A stretch of DNA of 45,417 bases from an uncultured Blautia sp. (GCA_934371915.1 CAKROE010000011.1:1-45417), one strand, 5' to 3'; counted from the first letter of the stretch, positions 15,669-24,376 are shown. Program-made: numbers and translations. The notes: generated by a model not told the origin, from the sequence alone.

Positions 15669-17105
15669 ATGAAAAACAAAACTGTAAAAGCACTGGCACT
15701 GGCTATGGCTGTAGCAACAGTCACAATGATGGGATCTGCAAGCATTTATGCTTCTGATGACACTGCAGAGGCAGCAACAGAGGAAACAGCAGATACAGAA
15801 GAAGCATCCGATGATGACCAGGCAGCAGACGAAGTCACAGCACTGAGCGATACTTCTGATGACACTGCAGAGGAAACAGCAGATACAGAAGAAGACGCAG
15901 ATGCTGCAGATACAGAAGAAGCATCCGATGATGATCAGGCCGCAGCAGATGAAGTAGCAGCACTGATCGACAAGATTTATGTTCAGGAAAGAACAGACAC
16001 AACAGATGAAGACTGTAAAGCTGCCAAAGAAGCATGGGACAAACTGACAGACGCTCAGAAGGAACTGGTTGAAGGCGAAGAAGCTGATCCAGATTATTTT
16101 GGACGAGACACAGGTGATGCATCCAAGGATGATCCTCGTAACCAGGATGAAATCGGAGAAAATGAACTTCTTGTTGTAAGCTTTGGTACATCTTTCAACG
16201 ACAGCCGTGCTGAGGATATCAAAGGAATTGAAGATAAACTTCAGGAAGCATATCCGGACTGGTCTGTAAGACGTGCATTTACAGCTCAGATCATCATCAA
16301 CCATGTAGAGGCAAGAGATAATGAAGTAATTGATAACATGCAGCAGGCGCTCGACCGTGCAGTTGCTAACGGAGTTAAAAATCTTGTTGTTCAGCCTACA
16401 CATCTGATGCATGGTGCTGAATACGATGAAATGACCGAAGCAATCGATGGATACAAAGATAAATTTGAATCTGTTGCAATCGCAGAGCCAATGCTTGGTG
16501 AAGTTGGTGATGACGCTACAGTGATCAACGATGACAAAAAAGCGGTTGCACAGGCTATCACAGATGAAGCTTGCAAAGAAGCTGGATATGACAGCATGGA
16601 AGCAGCTGCAGAAGATGGCACAGCATTTGTATTCATGGGACATGGTACTTCCCATACAGCAAATGTAACATATGATCAGATGCAGTCACAGATGGATAAT
16701 CTTGGATTTAAAAACGCTTTCATTGGAACTGTAGAAGGTAAGCCAGAAGATACAGAATGCCAGGCTGTTATTGCAAAAGTTAAAGATGCAGGATTCAAGA
16801 AAGTTGTTCTTCGTCCGCTGATGGTTGTTGCCGGTGACCATGCAAACAACGATATGGCTGGTGATGATGACGATTCCTGGAAATCTCAGTTCGATGCATC
16901 TGGTGCATTTGACAGTGTTGACTGCCAGATTGCTGGACTTGGAAGAATTGAAGCTGTAGAAGATCTGTATGTAGAGCATACAAAAGCTGCAATTGATTCC
17001 CTTGGAGCAGATGCTGAAGCAGCAACAGATGATGCTGAAGCAGAAGCAACAGACGACACAGCAGCAGATGATGCAGCAGAAACAACAGAAGAAGCTGCAG
17101 AATAA
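15669..17105 (+). CDS. Exported CbiK-like sirohydrochlorin cobaltochelatase
   Basis: A 478-residue protein. It has a signal peptide (MKNKTVKALALAMAVATVTM, cleavage after IYA). An acidic, repetitive region (about 30-95, with two copies of 'EETADTEEASDDDQAA') and a small helical spacer (about 95-145, ending KLTDAQKELVEGEEA) follow. The CbiK domain spans about 166-445. Family motifs are ELLVVSFGTSF, VQPTHLMHGAEYDEM, FVFMGHGTSHTANVTYDQM and VVAGDHANNDMAGDDDDSW. The histidines of GHG and GDHA correspond to the metal-binding positions. An acidic tail ends the protein. Normal CbiK is cytoplasmic and puts cobalt into sirohydrochlorin; exported CbiK is known from Desulfovibrio, where it binds heme. 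Here the B12 riboswitch ties it to corrinoid supply. Whether it chelates, or binds metal or tetrapyrrole outside the cell, is open. Confidence 0.9.
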   Translation: MKNKTVKALALAMAVATVTMMGSASIYASDDTAEAATEETADTEEASDDDQAADEVTALSDTSDDTAEETADTEEDADAADTEEASDDDQAAADEVAALIDKIYVQERTDTTDEDCKAAKEAWDKLTDAQKELVEGEEADPDYFGRDTGDASKDDPRNQDEIGENELLVVSFGTSFNDSRAEDIKGIEDKLQEAYPDWSVRRAFTAQIIINHVEARDNEVIDNMQQALDRAVANGVKNLVVQPTHLMHGAEYDEMTEAIDGYKDKFESVAIAEPMLGEVGDDATVINDDKKAVAQAITDEACKEAGYDSMEAAAEDGTAFVFMGHGTSHTANVTYDQMQSQMDNLGFKNAFIGTVEGKPEDTECQAVIAKVKDAGFKKVVLRPLMVVAGDHANNDMAGDDDDSWKSQFDASGAFDSVDCQIAGLGRIEAVEDLYVEHTKAAIDSLGADAEAATDDAEAEATDDTAADDAAETTEEAAE

Positions 17106-17143
17106 TAAAATAATACATGATTTGTATCTAAGATAACGGGGGC

Positions 17144-17173
17144 TGCCCGGGAGGATTCAGGTCCTTCCGGGCA
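17144..17173 (+). repeat. Intercistronic hairpin between the CbiK-like and 17203 genes
   Basis: TGCCCGGGAGGA (17144-17155) and TCCTTCCGGGCA (17162-17173) form a 12-bp stem with one G-T pair. The following T tract is poor (TTTCC), so it may be a weak attenuator or an mRNA-stabilising element that lowers expression of the second gene. Confidence 0.55.
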
Positions 17174-17202
17174 TTTCCTGTAAAACAGGAGGATTTTATA
17201 TT

Positions 17203-17823
17203 ATGAAACGTTCAGTGGCAATGATGGCATGTGTATTAAGTGGAGCACTTATGATCGGCAGTTACAGCCCGGTTTTGGCAGAAGGAGCGAAGGCAGTTTC
17301 TGCAAAATCCGCAGAGCAGGAAACTACAGAAGAGACAAAAACAGACGAATCATCAGAAGGTGCCAAAGCAGACGATACTGCAAAAGGTGATGTCCTGGAA
17401 GATGGTGTCTACACAGCAGAGTTTGAGACCGACAGCTCCATGTTCCATGTAAATGAAGCAAACGACGGAAAAGGTGAACTGACTGTCAAAGATGGAAAGA
17501 TGACACTGCATGTAAGTCTGGCGTCCAAAAATATTGTAAATCTCTTTGTGGGAGTTTCAGAAGATGCGAAGAAAGACGGCGCAGAACTTCTTGAGCCAAC
17601 AACAGATACAGTTACCTACAGTGATGGAATGACAGAAGAAGTTTATGGATTTGATATTCCGGTACCTGCTATTGACGAAGAGTTTGATCTTGCACTTATT
17701 GGCAAGAAGAATAAGTGGTATGATCATAAAGTAAAAGTTACAAATCCTCAGAAAGAGTCTGATGAAGTAGCGGAAAAAACAAAGGATGCGAAAGATACTT
17801 CAAAAAAGGCTTCAGAAAAATAG
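17203..17823 (+). CDS. Small secreted protein with one NEAT-like 'MF...WY' domain
   Basis: A 206-residue exported protein: signal peptide (MKRSVAMMACVLSGALMIGS, cleavage near VLA), an acidic spacer and one beta-rich domain at about 64-181. A Lys-rich tail (KTKDAKDTSKKASEK) has no anchor. The domain opens DGVYTAEFETDSSMFHVNEA, continues with a strand-rich GKMTLHVSLASKNIVNLFVG, and closes with KWYDHKVKV. The same landmarks occur in the 17950 and 21227 proteins. The closing WYDHxxxV strand recalls the Y-x3-Y strand of NEAT heme-binding domains, but I cannot prove membership. It shares a B12-riboswitch operon with the exported CbiK-like protein, so a corrinoid- or tetrapyrrole-binding role is inferred. 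Confidence 0.8.
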   Translation: MKRSVAMMACVLSGALMIGSYSPVLAEGAKAVSAKSAEQETTEETKTDESSEGAKADDTAKGDVLEDGVYTAEFETDSSMFHVNEANDGKGELTVKDGKMTLHVSLASKNIVNLFVGVSEDAKKDGAELLEPTTDTVTYSDGMTEEVYGFDIPVPAIDEEFDLALIGKKNKWYDHKVKVTNPQKESDEVAEKTKDAKDTSKKASEK

Positions 17824-17869
17824 AATACAGAACATAAAAATAAAAGTTCTGTAAATATAATGTGATAAT

Positions 17870-17920
17870 AAAAGCTCCTGTGAGGCTTCGTAATAAAGCG
17901 AATCTCGCAGGAGCTTTTTG
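17870..17920. terminator. Bidirectional terminator between convergent genes
   Basis: AAAGCTCCTGTGAG (from 17871) pairs with CTCGCAGGAGCTTT (ending about 17918) around a TTCG...GCGAA inner stem, with A and T runs on either side. It can end both the 17203 transcript and the opposite-strand 17950 transcript. Confidence 0.9.
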
Positions 17921-17949
17921 TATCATATTGTTATTAAAAACAATTGATA

Positions 17950-20598
17950 TTATTTGATTTTAATTTTAATAGTTGCTTTCTTGCCGGATCCGTCAGTTGC
18001 TTTTGCGGTAATCTTGACGGTGCCTTTTTTGCCTTTGACAGTTTTTACTTTACCGTTTTTGTCAACAGTGGCAAGTTTGGTGTTGCTGGATGACCATACA
18101 ACAGTTTTGTTTGCCTTGCCGTTCTTGGTAGAAACTTTTGCTTTTAATTTTGTAGTTTTACCAGATTTAACAGTAGTTTTTCCGGAAAGTTTGATACTCT
18201 TTACAGAACCCTTCATGCAGGTAAGCGTGATCTTTGCAAATTTCTTACTTCCATCTTTGGCTGTAGCTGTGATAGTTACTTTTTTGCCACCTGCATTTTT
18301 CTTGAATGTAACCAGACCTTTTGCGTTAACAGTGGCAACTTTTTTGTTGCTGGAAGTCCATGTTACAGATTTGTCTGTAGCATTAGAAGGAGCAATGGAA
18401 GCTTTAAGCTTTACTTTCTTGCCTGCTGCAATGCGGCGGGAAGGAGCAGCCGTAAGTTTGATGTCTGTTACTTTGTAGACCGGATCAGAAACTGTAACAG
18501 TACATGTTGCTTTTACGTTTCCTGCTGTAGCAGTGATTTCTGTAGTACCAGCCTTTGCAGCAGTTACAGTACCGTCGGAAACAGTGGCAACGGCTTCGTT
18601 GCTGGATGACCATACAACTGTATCAGTTGTTTTAGCAGGTTCAACAGTAGCTGTTAATGTAAAGGACTCACCGGTAATCAGATTCTGGCTGGATGCATTC
18701 AGTGTGATTGAAGTAGCCGGAATGATTTTTTTAACCAGAGCATTTACAGCTGCAGTGATATCGGAAGCCATTTTGTCAACGAGATCCTGCTGGTAAGATA
18801 AGTAGTCTCTGTTAACAGCAGCTACAGCAGCTGTTACAGCGGCAGCAGTTTCATCCGTATAGATAGAAAGATCTTCCGGAACAGTAGCCAGAGCCGCGTC
18901 TACAGCAGTATAATCAGCTGTTGTAACCTCTGTAATTACAAGAGTACCGTTTGCTTTATTGATATTGAAAACACGTTCATACCAGGTGTTATTCTTTTTA
19001 GAAAGGAAAGAGAGAACAAAATTCTTTCCAAGATAATCAACAGTGGCTGTACCGCCCATTGCATTGGCTTTTACAGTCAGATCAGCTTTTAGACTGTCTG
19101 CCGGGATATCTGTAGTTGTTTCAGCAGCGGCAGCAGCTTCTGCGGTTCCCATAAATACTTTAGTGAAGCTGTCAGATCCCATGGTCAGGTGAAGGATTTC
19201 CTGATAATTGTTGGAGTTAGGTCCGCCAATTGTCTCAAGGGAAGCGGCGGCAACTTTGAACATTTTCACGTTGTTGGTGACAGTCAACTCTTTTGTATGA
19301 TCATAATCGCCGGTAACTAAAGTAGCAGCGTCCGGATCAATTACAGCCTGACGAGGATAGAAAGCTCTTTCCAGAGTATTCTTACCCTGCTCATATTTGG
19401 TAAGGTAGCTGTTGGAGATGGCTACGATTGGGATGAAGGTTTCACCCTCAGCAACAGGAATGGTAAACTGCCATTTTCCGCTGGAACTATCACCTGCGAT
19501 CCAGTTGGCTCTGTTATCACCGTTTGCAACAGCTTTTTCGTAGGTACCTTTGTACAGATAATGATAACCAGTTCCGTGAAGGGTAACGATGAGCTTGTTG
19601 TCTCTGAGAACAGCCTTTTCAACATTAAACATTAATGTCTTGTTTGTAACGGTAAGGAGACCTGTTTCAACCAGAGCATTTACAGCAGAGGTAAGGTTTT
19701 CAACGAGGGTATCAACGTCAGACTGCTGGATTGCTTTGTATTTTCCTTTGAGCGCATTGGCAGCATCGGTAACTGCCTTTGCTGTCTCATCTGTGTAAAT
19801 TGAGAGATCTTCCGGAACGGAAGCCAGAGCGGCATCAGCAGCAGTATAGTCAAGAGCTACCTGTTTGTTCATGCCGGAAGCGTCAACATCAGGTTCAGTT
19901 GTATCTGCCATAGAGGAAGTATCAAAAGTAATTGTCTGAACATTACCCCATTTACTGCCTTTATTTACGTTTTTCGCATAGCTGAAACTTGCGTAAACAG
20001 GATCGGTCAGGTTTGCAACCGGGATGGTGTAGTACCAGTTTGAATCAGCAACATACCAGTCAACTCTGTGCTGAGTGGCAGCGGTGATATCGTTGGTGAG
20101 CGCCATGTACTCTCTGTTTTCACTTGCCTGATGCATTTTAACCAGATAAGTGCCATCGTCCTGTTTGGTAATGATGGCATTGTCCATAGCATACATGCCG
20201 GATACCTCACCCTTACTGTTGACAACAGTAACTTTAATAGAGTGAGTTTTTGCTTCTTCGTCAGCCTGTACAGATACTTCATCTGCTGCAGTGAATGCGT
20301 CTACTTCATCACCGGCACTGAATACATCTGTATCTGATTCTGAATACTCAGCAGAATCAGAGTTGTCAATTAAAATGGAATCATCGGCTGTATCAGCCTC
20401 GGTCACGTCATCAGAATCTTCTATGGAAATAGAGTCATCTGAGAAATCAGAACCCGCATCTTCTGATGTAACCTCAGTTTCTTCAACTGTTGCAAAATCC
20501 AGATCTTCCGCAAAAACGGATGTTGCAGATACAATTGGAGAAGCTGCCACGGACGCACTGAGAAGCAGCGCCAAAATAGCTTTTCTTCTTTGCTTCAT
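17950..20598 (-). CDS. Large secreted protein with NEAT-like and Big_2 Ig-like domains
   Basis: An 882-residue exported protein. The order is: signal peptide (MKQRRKAILALLLSASVAAS, cleavage near VFA); an acidic stretch (35-110); a first beta domain (about 115-235, containing DWYVADSNWYYTIPV); and a FIVAR-like helical spacer (TAADAALASVPEDLSIYTDE). Second and third beta domains follow, carrying the MF-x-V landmark (LMFNVEKAV at about 321, KMFKVAAAS at about 445), a YKGTYEKAV or FMGTAEAAA segment and, in the third, TWYERVFNI. A second copy of the helical spacer comes next. Three Big_2 repeats (about 630-882, with VVWSSSNEAVATVSDG-type strands) end the protein. No LPXTG or membrane anchor is visible. 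It lies opposite and between the two B12 units and lacks a riboswitch of its own. Its shared domains suggest the same ligand pathway; this is inferred. Confidence 0.85.
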   Translation of the reverse strand: MKQRRKAILALLLSASVAASPIVSATSVFAEDLDFATVEETEVTSEDAGSDFSDDSISIEDSDDVTEADTADDSILIDNSDSAEYSESDTDVFSAGDEVDAFTAADEVSVQADEEAKTHSIKVTVVNSKGEVSGMYAMDNAIITKQDDGTYLVKMHQASENREYMALTNDITAATQHRVDWYVADSNWYYTIPVANLTDPVYASFSYAKNVNKGSKWGNVQTITFDTSSMADTTEPDVDASGMNKQVALDYTAADAALASVPEDLSIYTDETAKAVTDAANALKGKYKAIQQSDVDTLVENLTSAVNALVETGLLTVTNKTLMFNVEKAVLRDNKLIVTLHGTGYHYLYKGTYEKAVANGDNRANWIAGDSSSGKWQFTIPVAEGETFIPIVAISNSYLTKYEQGKNTLERAFYPRQAVIDPDAATLVTGDYDHTKELTVTNNVKMFKVAAASLETIGGPNSNNYQEILHLTMGSDSFTKVFMGTAEAAAAAETTTDIPADSLKADLTVKANAMGGTATVDYLGKNFVLSFLSKKNNTWYERVFNINKANGTLVITEVTTADYTAVDAALATVPEDLSIYTDETAAAVTAAVAAVNRDYLSYQQDLVDKMASDITAAVNALVKKIIPATSITLNASSQNLITGESFTLTATVEPAKTTDTVVWSSSNEAVATVSDGTVTAAKAGTTEITATAGNVKATCTVTVSDPVYKVTDIKLTAAPSRRIAAGKKVKLKASIAPSNATDKSVTWTSSNKKVATVNAKGLVTFKKNAGGKKVTITATAKDGSKKFAKITLTCMKGSVKSIKLSGKTTVKSGKTTKLKAKVSTKNGKANKTVVWSSSNTKLATVDKNGKVKTVKGKKGTVKITAKATDGSGKKATIKIKIK

Positions 20599-20629
20599 AA
20601 TAGTCTCCTTATGTAATTAAATAAATTCG

Positions 20630-20647
20630 GACACATTTACATGTGTC
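20630..20647. repeat. Short palindrome in the leader of the 17950-20598 gene
   Basis: GACACAT (20630-20636), TTAC, ATGTGTC (20641-20647), about 30 bp upstream of the minus-strand start. It could be an operator or an RNA hairpin near the ribosome site. A minus-strand TATAAT-like box lies near 20685-20695. No cobalamin aptamer is visible on this strand. Confidence 0.45.
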
Positions 20648-20808
20648 TGTTGCGGCTGGAATGCTCCGCGTATACATCCCATAAAATTATAATAACATTT
20701 ATTAGTAAAATTGACAAATATTAATCAAAAAATCAGCGGCTTTTTCGGTGCATTTCAGCACATTTTATGAACAGCTTTCTTATATAAATGTAAATCGGGT
20801 TCAGACTC

Positions 20809-20837
20809 TTGCACCTTATCGGAGATATTGTTATAAT
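20809..20837 (+). promoter_or_regulatory. Sigma-A promoter driving B12 riboswitch 2
   Basis: TTGCAC (20809-20814), an exact 17-bp spacer and TATAAT (20832-20837), placed just before the aptamer. Confidence 0.75.
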
Positions 20838-20847
20838 AAAGCAGAAT

Positions 20848-21015
20848 ATAGGAACTCCAGTGCTGCCGCAGGCGGATAATAGGGAATCAGGTGTAAGTCC
20901 TGAACGATCCGGTCACTGTAAACATAAGAGGTGTTCATAAGAGCCATTGCGTGAAATAGGCGTGAGAAGGAATGGGCATGTGATACTGTGTAAGTCAGGA
21001 AACCTGCTGGAGGGA
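20848..21015 (+). promoter_or_regulatory. Cobalamin (B12) riboswitch 2
   Basis: The aptamer elements are, in order: GGAACTCCAGTGCTGCC, AATAGGGAATCAGGTG (20878-20893), the GTCACTGTAA block (20912-20921), GCCATTGCGTGAAATAGGCG with GAGAAGG, and the B12 box GTAAGTCAGGAAACCTGCTGG (from about 20990). The downstream gene cluster encodes a FecCD-type uptake system, the classic target of this class. A family-level search of Rfam RF00174 would confirm it. Confidence 0.93.
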
Positions 21016-21096
21016 TGATGAACAGCTTCCGAAGAAAGCAGATCGCATCAATGCAAGTGTAACAAATCCACGAAAGATCAAAATGCTATTGAGCTT

Positions 21097-21167
21097 AAAG
21101 TGGAAGTGTACACTTTATTTGTATGAAAAAGTCTGCCTGTTCTGTACGGAAAGCAGGCTTTATTTTT
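21097..21167 (+). terminator. Riboswitch 2 expression platform with tandem hairpins
   Basis: A TAAAGTG/CACTTTA hairpin followed by TTTG lies near 21097-21120. A second one, GCCTG (21135-21139) with CAGGC (21154-21158), continues into TTTATTTTT. The second is the better terminator candidate. Confidence 0.65.
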
Positions 21168-21226
21168 ATCCTATAAAAGTTAAACATTCATAAAAACAGC
21201 ACTTCAAATAAAAAGGAGAGGTAAGC

Positions 21227-24200
21227 ATGCAGGCAAAAAAGGCGCTTGCTGTACTTCTTGCACTGAGTATGACGACGGCACCACAGGCTGTGGTTTCGGC
21301 ATCAGCAGAGAATGCGACAGTACAGGAAAACAGTGATGTTGCACCGGAAAAGGAAAACAGCGAAGATGCAGGTGAAGAATCTGGCTCAGATGCAAAAGAA
21401 GAACCAGATGAAGCAACGACAGAAGAAACAGAGCAGAACGCTGATACAGATCCTGTGAACGAAGAATTTCTGCAGATCACGGAGAAAAGGGCTTTTCAGG
21501 AAGGCGAGTCTGTTCTGATTGAAATTGTATCTGCAAATACAGCATATAACAGGCTTTATATTGGAAACAGATCAGATGAGGATAAAACACCTGTGATCGA
21601 AGGTTCAATGGACGAAGAGGGCAGATATCATTATCTGTTTTATATTGATCCGCAGTATCTGGGAGAAAAGGCAGGATATGTTCCAGGTAACACTGCAGAT
21701 AACAGCTGGTATACAGAGGAAGATCTTTATTTCATGCTTCCGTCTGAGGCAGAACCTGCACAGGAGACAGTGGATGATAATAATTCAGAAAATATGCAGG
21801 AGCCGCAGGAAACAGAAGAAAATATTCCGGCAGATAATTCCGGCGAGGGAACTATTTCAAAGAGCGGTGCAGATGAGATGTCAGATTCGCTCTGGAAGAT
21901 CGGATTACTGGAAGGAAATACTGCAGAAGAAACACAGGATACGGACGAAGATTCTTATCGCATAGAAAGTCTGGAAGAAGACAGTGAGAATACAGAACAG
22001 GATACACAGGATGTAATATCTGTTTTTGCACTTGCTGATGGTACATATACAGCAGATGGATTTTCCTTTGAAGGCGGCACAGGGAAAACGCAGATCACTT
22101 GTGAAGGTATCACTGTAAAGGAGGGTAAGACATACGCAACCATCAAGTTCAGCAGTGAGAAATTTACCAGAGTAGTAGTTGACAGTCAGGAATATCTGCC
22201 GACGAGCAATGAGGGGGGATCTTATTTTGAGATTCCGGTTGCCTTGAACACAGATATGGTCATTACTGCAACGACAATAGCTATGACAGAACCCCATGAC
22301 ATTGATTATACGATCCATATTACAAAAAACGATACAGGGTCTTCAGATAAGCCATCCGGCGATGAGGTAAAGGATGGAACTTATATCGGAAATGTAGAAC
22401 ATACATATGGAACAAAGACGATGTTTAAGATCATAGCCTGCAAACTTGTTGCCAAAAGCGGTAAAGTCACGGCTACGATCACGCTGAGCAGTGATGGATA
22501 TGACAGGCTGTTCCTGGGAAGCAAAGAAGATGCACTTAAGGCAGATGACAGCAATCTGATCTCCTACAAAGTTGACGGAAATGGTAAATATACTTATACA
22601 TTTTCACTCCCGGGTCTGAATCAGGAAGTAAAACTGGCAGCACGTTCCCATCGTTATTATGAAGCCGGAGACAAAGAAAAAATGTGGTATGACCATACCC
22701 TGAAATTTACAGTAGATACCAGTGGTTCCGAGACTGGCGGGGATGGTTCAAAGAGTGATAATTCCGGCAGCAATAACTCCGGTGGAAATAATTCCAACGG
22801 AAGCAATTCTAATGGAAATAACAGCTCTAACGGAAGTAACACAGGCGGAAACAATTCCAGTGGAAGTAACAGTTCTAATGGAAGTAATTCCAATGGAAGC
22901 AGTTCGAACGGAAGCAGTACCGGCGGAGGAAGCTCCAGTGGAAGCAGCACCGGCGGAAGCAGTTCATCCGGCAGCCAGTATCAGTCCAAAACAGACGGTA
23001 AGACCAGTCAGGTGGATTCTTCGGCGGGAAGCTTAAAAGATGGTGAATATGGTTCAGATGCCTTTTCGTTTTCATGGTCAGGCGGAACCGGTACACACGG
23101 GCTGAATATCACCTGTGATAAGATCAGTGTAGAGAACGGACAGGCATGGGCTTATGTAACTTTTAACAGTGGCAAGTGGATTTATCTTAAAGCCAGTGGA
23201 AGCCAGTATGATCCGGTAGAGCAGGGAAGTGATTATACAACTTTCAAGATTCCGGTTCAGCTGAATGCCAACAATAAGGTAGTTGGCTGTACTACGGCTA
23301 TGTCAAAACCATACGAAATCGAATATACATTGTATTTTGGTATGGATATTTCAGACAGCAGCAAGAGTTCATCAGGAAGCAGTGTCTCTGCAAAAGCAGC
23401 CGGAAGCGCAAAGAAGGTAGCTGCGGGCGAAGAGGCCGAAACAGATGCAGGTATTGTTTACAAAGATGATGCAGCACCAAAGATCACGGGGCTGGAATAT
23501 ATGAGCTCACTGAAACTGGAACATTCAAAAATGTTCAAAATTCATTATTACAGCAATGATATGACAGTACTTGAAATTTCATTAAATGATGAGTTTGGCA
23601 AAGAAAGTGTGGATCTTACACAGAATAATGCAGCACAGACTACATCGGACAGTGAGAATGGTGATTCTGCAAAATCATCTGAAGAGACAACTTCTTCCAA
23701 ATCCTCCGGTACAGATGGAGAAGAAGCAGCAGCATCCGAACAGGATTATGCAAAACTCTACAAACAGGATGCTATCCGTTATCTGCTGGTTCCGGAAGAC
23801 AAGACGGATCAGATTCCGGCAGGAATTGACAAATCAATCATCGTCATTCAGCTTCCGATGGACAAAACATACGTGGCATCTGATGTGGCGCTGGAAATGA
23901 TCAATAAGATCGGTGCGGATAAAAACGTTTCAGCGGTGTCAGTAACAGAAGAGGAATGCAAAATTGATAAAATAAAAGAATCCATAAAAAATGGTGATAT
24001 CATTTCTGCGGGAACTTATGATAAGGCTGACCTGAAAGATCTTGTGAAGAATAAATGTAAACTTGCGATCGTGCCGTCTGATATTCTGAAAGATAAATCG
24101 GAAGAGGAGCAGGGTGATACAAAATATCCGGCTATGACAGCTCTTGCAGAAAAATTTGCAATCCTCAAGATTCCTATGATACTTGACCGTTCAAAAGATG

Positions 24201-24376
24201 AAAAAGATGTACTTGCGAAATACGAATGGAGCAAGGTATATGGTGCGCTGTTCGGATGCGAGAAAGAAGCTTCCAAACTTTATGAATCTGCTGCAGGTGC
24301 ACATAGCAGCGATTCGAAAGAAAGTACAGATACTCAGGAAAGTACAGACACAAAAGAAAACACAGATACAGAATAA
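21227..24376 (+). CDS. Secreted multi-domain protein: NEAT-like domains fused to a substrate-binding-protein N-lobe
   Basis: A 1049-residue exported protein. Layout: signal peptide (MQAKKALAVLLALSMTTAPQ); an acidic spacer; domain 1 (about 79-172, with YNRLYIGNRSDED and WYTEEDLYF); and an acidic spacer. Domain 2 (about 269-366, LADGTYTADGFSFEGGTG) and domain 3 (about 381-496, TMFKIIACKL, DRLFLGSKEDALK, MWYDHTLKF) follow. A Ser/Asn/Gly linker spans about 500-590. Domain 4 (about 602-707, LKDGEYGSDAFSFSWSGGTG) is a second copy of the domain 2 type. The last part (about 751-1022) aligns with the first half of the neighbouring 24433 protein (ITGLEYMSS, FKIHYYSND, RYLLVPEDKT, AGTYDKADLKDLV, EWSKVYGALFG) and stops where that protein's second lobe would begin. 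The tail repeats TDTQESTDTKENTDTE. It is the first gene of the riboswitch 2 operon. A role in collecting ligand outside the cell and handing it to the transporter is inferred. Confidence 0.85.
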   Translation: MQAKKALAVLLALSMTTAPQAVVSASAENATVQENSDVAPEKENSEDAGEESGSDAKEEPDEATTEETEQNADTDPVNEEFLQITEKRAFQEGESVLIEIVSANTAYNRLYIGNRSDEDKTPVIEGSMDEEGRYHYLFYIDPQYLGEKAGYVPGNTADNSWYTEEDLYFMLPSEAEPAQETVDDNNSENMQEPQETEENIPADNSGEGTISKSGADEMSDSLWKIGLLEGNTAEETQDTDEDSYRIESLEEDSENTEQDTQDVISVFALADGTYTADGFSFEGGTGKTQITCEGITVKEGKTYATIKFSSEKFTRVVVDSQEYLPTSNEGGSYFEIPVALNTDMVITATTIAMTEPHDIDYTIHITKNDTGSSDKPSGDEVKDGTYIGNVEHTYGTKTMFKIIACKLVAKSGKVTATITLSSDGYDRLFLGSKEDALKADDSNLISYKVDGNGKYTYTFSLPGLNQEVKLAARSHRYYEAGDKEKMWYDHTLKFTVDTSGSETGGDGSKSDNSGSNNSGGNNSNGSNSNGNNSSNGSNTGGNNSSGSNSSNGSNSNGSSSNGSSTGGGSSSGSSTGGSSSSGSQYQSKTDGKTSQVDSSAGSLKDGEYGSDAFSFSWSGGTGTHGLNITCDKISVENGQAWAYVTFNSGKWIYLKASGSQYDPVEQGSDYTTFKIPVQLNANNKVVGCTTAMSKPYEIEYTLYFGMDISDSSKSSSGSSVSAKAAGSAKKVAAGEEAETDAGIVYKDDAAPKITGLEYMSSLKLEHSKMFKIHYYSNDMTVLEISLNDEFGKESVDLTQNNAAQTTSDSENGDSAKSSEETTSSKSSGTDGEEAAASEQDYAKLYKQDAIRYLLVPEDKTDQIPAGIDKSIIVIQLPMDKTYVASDVALEMINKIGADKNVSAVSVTEEECKIDKIKESIKNGDIISAGTYDKADLKDLVKNKCKLAIVPSDILKDKSEEEQGDTKYPAMTALAEKFAILKIPMILDRSKDEKDVLAKYEWSKVYGALFGCEKEASKLYESAAGAHSSDSKESTDTQESTDTKENTDTE

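Noticed and set aside
15636..16655. 339-codon open frame on the minus strand across the CbiK-like gene
   Set aside because: It is a by-product of repetitive GCA/GAA/TCT-type codons in the real gene. It encodes an implausible Cys/Phe-rich chain and has no ribosome site.
20599..20845. Cobalamin riboswitch on the minus strand for the 17950-20598 gene
   Set aside because: No B12 box or GTCACTG block is present on that strand; only a short palindrome and AT-rich promoter-like sequence are seen.
22657..22950. Leu/Pro-rich frames antisense to the 21227 gene
   Set aside because: They mirror the Ser/Asn/Gly linker codons of the real gene.
23980..24376. LPXTG or other sorting signal at the end of the 21227 protein
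   Set aside because: The C terminus is a polar STD/E-rich tail without an LPXTG motif, hydrophobic segment or basic end.
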